From assembly GCA_946481585.1 (NCBI GenBank), contig CAMLOF010000213.1, positions 1 to 5,314 of the forward strand: a DNA stretch of 5,314 nucleotides. The letters run 5' to 3'. Numbering within the stretch: the stretch's first letter is position 1; every line of letters begins with the position of its first letter. Under the pieces are notes generated by a model. That model was not told the DNA's origin. It saw nothing but the letters and a program-made list of their open reading frames with translations, and did no database searches. Made by a program: the position numbers and the translations under genes. Positions 1-5,314 of this stretch are shown here, in pieces. The DNA is from an uncultured Macromonas sp. GTDB taxonomy: Bacteria; Pseudomonadota; Gammaproteobacteria; Burkholderiales; Burkholderiaceae.

Positions 1-378
1 CAGTTGGGTGAAGAAGGCGCGATCCAGGTGTTCCGCCCCATGGCGGGCTCCATCCTGATGCTGGGGGCCGTGGGCCAACTGCAGTTCGAGGTTGTGCAGC
101 ACCGCCTCGAAGCCGAATACGGCGTGAAGGCACGCATTACCCACAGCCCCTACCAGGTGGCGCGCTGGGTCACCTGCCCGCCCGAAAACGGCGGCGAGAC
201 GGAACTCAAGCGCTTCATCGACGCCAACATCCACCGCATGGCTTGGGACGCGGTGGACGCGCCCGCCATTCTGGTAGACCACAACGCCACGCTGCGCGCC
301 GTGGAAGCCAACTGGCCCAAGATCCAGTTCCATGCCATGCGCGAGCATGCGGGCCTGGTGTTTCACAAGAGCGTCTGA
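1..378 (+). CDS. prfC: Peptide chain release factor 3 (RF3), C-terminal part
   Basis: The frame is open from the first base and ends at TGA 376-378, giving the last 125 residues; the start and the GTPase domain lie outside the window. RF3 is a cytoplasmic translational GTPase that removes RF1/RF2 from the ribosome after peptide release. What is visible matches the RF3-specific C-terminal domain: QLGEEGAIQVFRP at residues 1-13, the GAVGQLQFEVVQHRLEAEY stretch at 22-40, the ARWV segment, and QFHAMREH near the end (109-116). The chain runs nine residues past the REH at which E. coli RF3 stops (529 aa), a small extension without obvious meaning. The GTP-binding motifs cannot be checked here. It probably shares a transcript with the membrane-protein gene six bases downstream. 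EF-G and other translational GTPases lack this C-terminal pattern, so identification is firm. Confidence 0.95.
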   Translation, partial: QLGEEGAIQVFRPMAGSILMLGAVGQLQFEVVQHRLEAEYGVKARITHSPYQVARWVTCPPENGGETELKRFIDANIHRMAWDAVDAPAILVDHNATLRAVEANWPKIQFHAMREHAGLVFHKSV

Positions 379-384
379 CCACAG

Positions 385-966
385 ATGAAGCTGTTTGCGC
401 CACTGTACGAACGCGCCATGCGCTGGGCGCGCCACCGCCATGCGCCCTGGTACCTGGGCGGGTTGAGTTTTGTGGAGTCGTCCTTCTTCCCGATTCCACC
501 AGACGTGATGCTCGCCCCCATGTGCCTGGCGCAGCCGGAAAAAGCATGGCGCTTCGCCTGGCTCACCACATTGACGTCAGTGCTGGGCGGCTTGCTCGGC
601 TACCTGATCGGCATGCTGGCCTTCGCCTCCATCGAGCCCTGGCTGCAGACGAGCAAGTATTGGGCGCCTTACCAGACGGCACTGGCCTGGTTCGGCGAAT
701 GGGGCGTGCTGGCGGTGTTCATCGCGGGTTTCTCGCCCATCCCGTACAAGGTGTTCACCATTGCCGCCGGGGTGCTGTCCATGGCCTTGCTGCCGTTCAC
801 GCTGGCGTCTTTCGTGGGGCGTGGTGCGCGGTTTTTCCTGGTGGCAGGGCTCATGCGCTGGGGCGGAGCGCGCATGGAGGCGGAGCTTCACAAGCACATC
901 GACCGCCTGGGTTGGGCCACCGTGGCCCTGGTAGCGGTGGGCGCGGCAGCCTACGCACTGCGCTGA
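385..966 (+). CDS. YqaA family inner-membrane protein (VTT/SNARE-associated, DedA-like)
   Basis: A 193-residue integral membrane protein. Its pattern fits the YqaA branch of the VTT/DedA superfamily: FVESSFFPIPPDVML at about 29-43, FSPIPYKVFTIAAGV at 116-130, and a glycine/arginine segment VGRGARFFLVAGL at 144-156. The two proline-containing motifs sit where the family has inward-facing re-entrant hairpins. Hydrophobic spans lie at roughly 56-81, 103-120, 124-142, 146-157 and 175-192. DedA-family relatives are linked to lipid carrier translocation and membrane homeostasis, but YqaA itself has no settled substrate, so none is assigned. The ATG at 385 begins six bases after the prfC stop with no recognisable Shine-Dalgarno, which suggests translational coupling to prfC. 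The length is normal for YqaA-like proteins and no motif appears broken. It ends 9 bases from the convergent purN stop. Confidence 0.85.
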   Translation: MKLFAPLYERAMRWARHRHAPWYLGGLSFVESSFFPIPPDVMLAPMCLAQPEKAWRFAWLTTLTSVLGGLLGYLIGMLAFASIEPWLQTSKYWAPYQTALAWFGEWGVLAVFIAGFSPIPYKVFTIAAGVLSMALLPFTLASFVGRGARFFLVAGLMRWGGARMEAELHKHIDRLGWATVALVAVGAAAYALR

Positions 967-975
967 TCTGCTGCG

Positions 976-1584
976 TCAAAGCTGCGCCAGCAGGCGCTCC
1001 ACGGCACGCGGGTAGATGATGTGCTCCTGCGTGAGCACGCGGGCGGCCAGCGCCTCGGGCGTGTCGTCTGGCAACACCGGCACCACTGCCTGGTCCAGGA
1101 ACTCGCCATGGTCCAGTTCGGCGGTAACGCGGTGCACCGTGGCGCCGGCAAAGCGGCAACCCGCCTCGATGGCGCGCTGATGCGTGTGCAAACCAGGGAA
1201 AGCGGGCAGCAATGACGGGTGGATGTTGACCAGCCTGCCGTCATAGTGGGCCACGAAACCGGGCGTGAGGATGCGCATGAACCCGGCCAGTACCACCAGC
1301 GCCGGGTGGCCCTGCGGATCGAAACCGTCGATGACGCGCACCAGCTCGGCGTCAAATGCCTCGCGCGAATCAAAGCCTTTGTGATCCAACACGGCGGTGG
1401 CAATACCCTGCTCGCGTGCAAAGTCCAGCCCTTTGGCATTGGCTCGGTTGCTCACCACCGCCGCCACGCGTGCGCCCAGGCGCTCGGGCCAGCGCTGCTG
1501 TTGCGCCGCACGCACAATGGCAGCCATGTTCGACCCCGCGCCGGAGATGAGGATGACGATGTTCTTGTCTGTCTGGGAAGGCAT
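976..1584 (-). CDS. purN: Phosphoribosylglycinamide formyltransferase (GAR transformylase)
   Basis: A 202-residue cytoplasmic enzyme of de novo purine synthesis. It transfers a formyl group from 10-formyltetrahydrofolate to glycinamide ribonucleotide. It aligns by eye with E. coli PurN throughout: the phosphate-binding loop ISGAGSNM at 13-20, VVLAGFMRILTP at 97-108, and NIHPSLLPAFPGLHTH at 120-135. N120, H122 and D158 (in TAELDHGE) correspond to the catalytic E. coli residues N106, H108 and D144. Compared with E. coli (212 aa) it has about seven extra N-terminal residues and stops soon after QEHIIYPRAVERLL, lacking the last 20 or so; these lie outside the active site. ATG 1582-1584 is the only sensible start, since the next in-frame Met (M20) would lose the phosphate loop. 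There is no good Shine-Dalgarno upstream. It stands alone, convergent with the YqaA-type gene and divergent from the dehydrogenase operon. purT-type enzymes are unrelated, so the assignment is secure. Confidence 0.96.
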   Translation of the reverse strand: MPSQTDKNIVILISGAGSNMAAIVRAAQQQRWPERLGARVAAVVSNRANAKGLDFAREQGIATAVLDHKGFDSREAFDAELVRVIDGFDPQGHPALVVLAGFMRILTPGFVAHYDGRLVNIHPSLLPAFPGLHTHQRAIEAGCRFAGATVHRVTAELDHGEFLDQAVVPVLPDDTPEALAARVLTQEHIIYPRAVERLLAQL

Positions 1585-1592
1585 GGGGCAGG

Positions 1593-1621
1593 AGTGTAAA
1601 TGTCACCGGCCGGACAACCAA
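1593..1621 (-). promoter_or_regulatory. Possible purN promoter
   Basis: Reading the minus strand, TTGGTT (complement of 1616-1621) and TACACT (complement of 1593-1598) are separated by 17 bases. They match the sigma-70 consensus at 3/6 and 4/6 positions. Transcription would start near 1586, leaving only about two untranslated bases before the purN ATG. That would fit the absence of a Shine-Dalgarno there. The match is weak and could be chance in an 82-base spacer. Confidence 0.2.
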
Positions 1622-1635
1622 AAATCGAACGTGCG

Positions 1636-1644
1636 TGCTAAAAA
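1636..1644 (+). promoter_or_regulatory. Possible extended -10 element for the dehydrogenase operon
   Basis: TG-C-TAAAAA at 1636-1644 resembles an extended -10 box (4/6 in the hexamer plus the upstream TG). There is no good -35 at the right distance. It would place the transcript start near 1651, a few bases before the ribosome binding site. It is the only A/T-rich hexamer suitably placed between purN and the operon. The same spacer has a short inverted repeat TGTC-N8-GACA (1601-1616) around a CCGGCCGG palindrome (1606-1613), which could be an operator but is too short to argue strongly. Confidence 0.25.
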
Positions 1645-1652
1645 CCCGCAGC

Positions 1653-1660
1653 AAAGGAGA
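1653..1660 (+). promoter_or_regulatory. Ribosome binding site of the large dehydrogenase subunit
   Basis: AAAGGAGA is a near-ideal Shine-Dalgarno, with seven bases between AAGGAG and the ATG at 1667. It decides the start: the reading frame stays open upstream to beyond 1400, but the preceding part is antisense to purN and the protein family begins at MDLAFTPEEQ. Confidence 0.85.
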
Positions 1661-1666
1661 CGCCCC

Positions 1667-2846
<1,180 letters not shown>

Positions 2847-2848
<2 letters not shown>

Positions 2849-2852
2849 GGAG
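2847..2852 (+). promoter_or_regulatory. Ribosome binding site of the small dehydrogenase subunit
   Basis: GAGGAG overlaps the stop codon of the large-subunit gene (TGA 2846-2848) and sits seven bases before the ATG at 2860. A ribosome finishing the first gene would stop on this site, which suggests coupled translation and matched amounts of the two subunits. It also settles the start, because the frame is open upstream to about 2032 inside the large-subunit gene. Confidence 0.85.
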
Positions 2853-2859
2853 AACACAC

Positions 2860-3975
2860 ATGGACTTCGACTTTTCCGACGACCAGGAACAACTGCGCGA
2901 CGCCGTGCGCCGCTGGGTGGACAAGGGCTACACCTTCGAACGCCGCCGTGCTGCGGTGGCCAATGGCGGCTTCGACCGCAACGCCTACCGTGAACTGGCC
3001 GAGCTGGGCCTGTGCGGCCTGTATGTGAGCGACGAACACGGCGGCACGGGCATGGGCCCGGTAGAGGGCATGGTGGCGATGGAGGAACTGGGGCGAGGCC
3101 TGGTGCTGGAGCCGCTGGCGCAGACGCTGATAGCCTCTGGCGTGCTAGGCGGGTACGGCGACGCGGGCCTTCAAACGAGGTGGCTGCCCCGCGTCGCTTC
3201 AGGCGAAGCGCTGGTCGTGCTGGCCCACCAGGAACGCGTTTTGCGCCACCATCTGGGTGCCGTCAACACCCACGCCACCGCGACCGCGGGCAACTGGACC
3301 GTCAGCGGCACCAAGAGCATCGTGCCCGCTGGCGATTTGGCCGATGCGTGGCTGGTACCTGCGCAGACCAGCCAGGGCTTGGCCCTGTTTCTGGTGGAGC
3401 GTGGCGCCAACGGCACCCAGGCCAGCGGCTACCTCACGCAGGAAGGCAGCCGCGCCGCAGAAGTGCTGTTCCACAACACCCCCGCGCAACTGATCACCAC
3501 CGACGGCCAGACCGCGCTGGAACATGCCGCAGACATCGGCATTGCCGCCGTGTGCGCCGAGGCCGTGGGCGTGATGGACAAGACCTTGGCGCTTACCGCC
3601 GAGTACCTGAACACCCGCAAGCAGTTTGGCGTACCCATCGCCAGCTTCCAGGCACTGCGCCACCGCGTGGCAGACATGAAGATGCAGCTGGAACTGGCCC
3701 GCAGCATGAGCTACTACGCCAGTCTCAAGCTCAACGCGCCAACGGGCGAGCGCCGCCAGGCCCTCGCACGCGCCAAGGTGCAGCTGGGCCAGTCCATGCG
3801 CTTCGTCGGGCAGCAGGCAGTGCAGTTGCACGGCGGCATTGGCGTCACGGACGAATACATCGTCAGCCACTGCTTCAAGAAGCTCACACAACTGGAGTTG
3901 ACCTGGGGCGACACGCTGCACCACCTGGGCGAGGTATCTGCGCGCATGCAGGACACAGCCGGGGTGTTTGCCTGA
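2860..3975 (+). CDS. Acyl-CoA dehydrogenase, small subunit, PimD-like
   Basis: A 371-residue divergent acyl-CoA dehydrogenase chain starting MDFDFSDDQEQLRDAV, 11 bases after the large-subunit stop. The N-terminal helical domain contains LGLCGLYVSDEHGGTGMG (49-66). The middle domain has lost the SEPGSGSD loop; the corresponding stretch around LAHQERVLRHHL (121-132) is unrelated. The C-terminal domain is well kept: YLNTRKQFGVPIASFQALRHRVADM (249-273), with R253 and F256, and QLHGGIGVTDEY (322-333), motifs that bind the FAD pyrophosphate and adenine across the subunit interface in this family. Neither catalytic glutamate is present: Gly227 stands at the isovaleryl-type position by eye, and the medium-chain-type loop reads LTWGDT (347-352). 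Alone it should be inactive; it should supply half of the flavin site to the PimC-like partner in an alpha2beta2 enzyme. It resembles Rhodopseudomonas PimD and mycobacterial small ChsE chains. The physiological substrate is not deducible here. Confidence 0.88.
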   Translation: MDFDFSDDQEQLRDAVRRWVDKGYTFERRRAAVANGGFDRNAYRELAELGLCGLYVSDEHGGTGMGPVEGMVAMEELGRGLVLEPLAQTLIASGVLGGYGDAGLQTRWLPRVASGEALVVLAHQERVLRHHLGAVNTHATATAGNWTVSGTKSIVPAGDLADAWLVPAQTSQGLALFLVERGANGTQASGYLTQEGSRAAEVLFHNTPAQLITTDGQTALEHAADIGIAAVCAEAVGVMDKTLALTAEYLNTRKQFGVPIASFQALRHRVADMKMQLELARSMSYYASLKLNAPTGERRQALARAKVQLGQSMRFVGQQAVQLHGGIGVTDEYIVSHCFKKLTQLELTWGDTLHHLGEVSARMQDTAGVFA

Positions 3976-4018
3976 GCGCTGACTCTCTGACAGCACCTCC
4001 CTTGTATTGAAGATGCGT

Positions 4019-4024
4019 TAGACT
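4019..4024 (+). promoter_or_regulatory. Possible -10 box of the antiporter leader
   Basis: TAGACT matches the sigma-70 -10 consensus at 4/6 positions and would start transcription near 4031, just before the leader hairpin. The bases 17-18 upstream are C-rich and give no usable -35. CTGACA at 3987-3992 is a good -35 hexamer but lies 26 bases away, which is too far. A read-through transcript from the dehydrogenase operon is equally possible, since no terminator is visible after 3975. Confidence 0.2.
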
Positions 4025-4027
4025 CGC

Positions 4028-4107
4028 GCCGGGTGCAGCCCAATCCGGGGCTGCAGGTTCATGCGAAGGTCGGGCCGCCTCGCGGTATTTGTTCGCCCCC
4101 ATGAACC
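4028..4107 (+). promoter_or_regulatory. Structured 5' leader of the antiporter gene, riboswitch candidate (nhaA-I/Li+-like?)
   Basis: The sequence shows three stacked structures. First, an 8-bp perfect hairpin TGCAGCCC/GGGCTGCA (4034-4041 with 4048-4055, six-base loop). Second, immediately adjacent, GGTTCAT (4056-4062) is perfectly complementary to ATGAACC (4101-4107), which contains the whole start codon, and GCGAA (4063-4067) pairs with TTCGC (4092-4096), leaving CCCC (4097-4100) bulged. Third, a small CCGC-CTC-GCGG hairpin (4075-4085) sits inside the loop of the second stem. The bulged CCCC could instead pair with GGGG 4047-4050, which would compete with the first hairpin or form a pseudoknot. 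Leaders of Na+/H+ antiporter genes in proteobacteria are known to carry cation riboswitches (nhaA-I and nhaA-II respond to Li+). Membership in one of these is my inference from gene context and general look, not from a model match. A start-codon-masking RNA of unknown class remains possible. Confidence 0.5.
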
Positions 4108-5314
4108 CTACCTTGATTCAGATCATCGGCACAACCCTGTTCGCGTTGGCCGTCGTCCACACCTTCTCCACCAAATTCTTCGAGCGGCTGGCCCACACCC
4201 AGCCACGCCATGCCGGCATTTGGCACTTGCTGGGCGAAGTGGAGGTCGTCTTCGGTTTCTGGGCCATGGTGCTCATGGTCTTCATGTTTGCCGTCATGGG
4301 CAAGACCGAGGCCACCGCATACATCGACAGCCGCAACTTCACAGAGCCCATGTTCGTGTTCGTGATCATGGTGATTGCGGGCACCCGGTCTGTCCTTCAG
4401 TTCGCTGGGACGCTCGTCAGGCTGACTGCCACCTTCCTGCCCTTGCCCCGCGGCATGGCTCTGTACTTCCTGACTCTGGCGATGGTCCCCCTGCTGGGCT
4501 CTTTCATCACCGAGCCTGCCGCCATGACCCTGGCTGCGCTGATGCTGCGTGACACGCTGTTCTCCAAACCTGTGTCGCGCGCGCTGAAATACTCCACGGT
4601 GGGCGTGCTCTTCGTCAACATTTCGATTGGCGGCACGCTGACATCGTTCGCGGCCCCGCCGGTGCTGATGGTGGCGAGCACATGGAACTGGGACATGTGG
4701 TTCATGTTGTCCAACTTCGGTTGGAAGGCCGCCATCGCCGTGATGGTGAATGCGGGCTGTGCGATGCTGCTGTTCCGCAAGGAGCTGGGCCACATGAACA
4801 ACAGCAAGCAGGACGAAGCCGAGCCTGCCGTGCCATGGCCGGTCATTCTCGTTCACTTGCTGTTCCTGGTCGGCGTGGTGGTGTTCGCACACCATCCGCC
4901 AATGTTCATGGGCTTCTTCCTCTTCTTCATGGGCTTTGCTACGGCCTACTCGCAATACCAGGGCCGCCTCATCCTGCGTGAAGGGCTGCTGGTTGCGTTC
5001 TTCCTGGCCGGGCTGGTGGTACTGGGTGGCCTGCAGCAGTGGTGGCTGCAACCGGTGCTGATGGGCATGGACGCCAATGCCGTGTTCTTCGGCGCCACGG
5101 CACTCACGGCCATCACCGACAACGCCGCGTTGACCTATCTCGGCTCCCTGGTGGAAGGCTTGACGGACGAATTCAAGATCGCCTTGGTGGCCGGTGCCGT
5201 CACGGGCGGCGGCTTGACCGTGATCGCCAACGCCCCCAACCCGGCCGGTGTGTCCATCCTGCGCGGCAAGTTCGAAGACTCGACGATCAACCCGCTGGGC
5301 CTGTTGATCGCGGC
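4101..5314 (+). CDS. Putative Na+/H+ antiporter family membrane protein, 3' end outside window
   Basis: The frame runs 404 codons without a stop to the window end. It encodes a very hydrophobic inner-membrane protein with roughly ten to twelve spans, for example near 5-22, 46-66, 83-103, 120-147, 163-190, 203-225, 246-263, 267-284, 294-312, 326-350 and 358-385. Two half-helix-like motifs recur in the two halves: GSFITEPAAMTLAALML (133-149) and TAITDNAALTYLGSL (336-350), followed by SIGGTLTSFAAPPVLM (175-190) and AVTGGGLTVIANAPNP (366-381). This arrangement of acidic/polar breaks within helices is typical of ion-transporter superfamily antiporters, and the sequence reads like the Pfam family named putative Na+/H+ antiporter. 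D340 and E138 are candidate ion-coupling residues (inference). The exchanged ion is not established; Li+ or another cation is possible given the leader. ATG 4101 is chosen because the family begins MNPT(x)IQ; there is no normal Shine-Dalgarno, and a TTG at 4089 is the only nearby alternative. Confidence 0.83.
   Translation, partial: MNPTLIQIIGTTLFALAVVHTFSTKFFERLAHTQPRHAGIWHLLGEVEVVFGFWAMVLMVFMFAVMGKTEATAYIDSRNFTEPMFVFVIMVIAGTRSVLQFAGTLVRLTATFLPLPRGMALYFLTLAMVPLLGSFITEPAAMTLAALMLRDTLFSKPVSRALKYSTVGVLFVNISIGGTLTSFAAPPVLMVASTWNWDMWFMLSNFGWKAAIAVMVNAGCAMLLFRKELGHMNNSKQDEAEPAVPWPVILVHLLFLVGVVVFAHHPPMFMGFFLFFMGFATAYSQYQGRLILREGLLVAFFLAGLVVLGGLQQWWLQPVLMGMDANAVFFGATALTAITDNAALTYLGSLVEGLTDEFKIALVAGAVTGGGLTVIANAPNPAGVSILRGKFEDSTINPLGLLIA

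Noticed and set aside
984..997. GCGCC-AGCA-GGCGC hairpin near the convergent yqaA/purN junction, as a terminator
   Set aside because: It lies inside the purN 3' coding end and has no T-run on either strand. Five-base GC hairpins are expected by chance at this base composition.
1601..1616. TGTC-N8-GACA inverted repeat around CCGGCCGG as a regulator binding site
   Set aside because: The outer arms are only four bases, the inner palindrome is off-centre relative to them, and no regulator gene is nearby. It is mentioned only within the promoter entry.
3976..4010. Possible terminator after the dehydrogenase operon (GCTG 3978-3981 with CAGC 3991-3994)
   Set aside because: Only four base pairs and no T-tract follow, so it is not supportable as an intrinsic terminator.
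4061..4552. Plus-strand open frame beginning at ATG 4061 in the leader
   Set aside because: It runs out of frame across the antiporter gene, gives an Arg/His-rich product, and its ATG has no ribosome binding site. The frame from 4101 carries the real protein.
4059..5051. A 330-codon minus-strand open frame opposite the antiporter gene
   Set aside because: Its product is rich in His, Gln and Glu as expected from the antisense of a hydrophobic membrane protein, with no recognisable domain. The plus frame encodes coherent membrane spans.

Overview
This is ordinary, densely coding, GC-rich chromosomal DNA. It looks like a betaproteobacterium of the order Burkholderiales, probably Comamonadaceae (Acidovorax/Comamonas/Variovorax-like). 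That placement is inferred from base composition, codon use with G/C at third positions, and how the proteins read; no search was run. I see no insertion sequence, integrase, CRISPR array, tRNA or rRNA, and nothing suggests recent transfer.

Layout. Positions 1-378 hold the 3' end of prfC (peptide chain release factor 3). Six bases later comes a small YqaA-type membrane protein of the VTT/DedA-like superfamily (385-966). Facing it on the minus strand, only 9 bases away, is purN (976-1584), the GAR formyltransferase of purine synthesis. An 82-base divergent spacer (1585-1666) separates purN from a two-gene operon on the plus strand. That operon encodes the two unlike subunits of a PimC/PimD-type acyl-CoA dehydrogenase (1667-2848 and 2860-3975), each with a clear Shine-Dalgarno sequence. 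A 125-base leader (3976-4100) follows, then a polytopic membrane protein of the putative Na+/H+ antiporter family (4101 to beyond the window end).

How the genes work together. The two dehydrogenase subunits complement each other. The large chain keeps the SEPGSGSD flavin/substrate loop and a glutamate in the isovaleryl-CoA-dehydrogenase-type catalytic position. The small chain lacks both but keeps the RKQFG and QLHGGIG FAD-binding motifs missing from the large chain. They should therefore form one composite active site, as known for heteromeric enzymes such as mycobacterial ChsE4-ChsE5. The other genes look like unrelated housekeeping neighbours.

The most interesting non-coding feature is the antiporter leader. 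An 8-bp GC-rich hairpin (4034-4055) directly abuts a second stem in which 4056-4062 pairs perfectly with the start codon region 4101-4107, and 4063-4067 pairs with 4092-4096. The start codon also lacks a normally placed Shine-Dalgarno. This looks like a translation-controlling RNA, plausibly a cation riboswitch of the nhaA-I (Li+) kind, but the class assignment is from memory and needs a covariance-model search.
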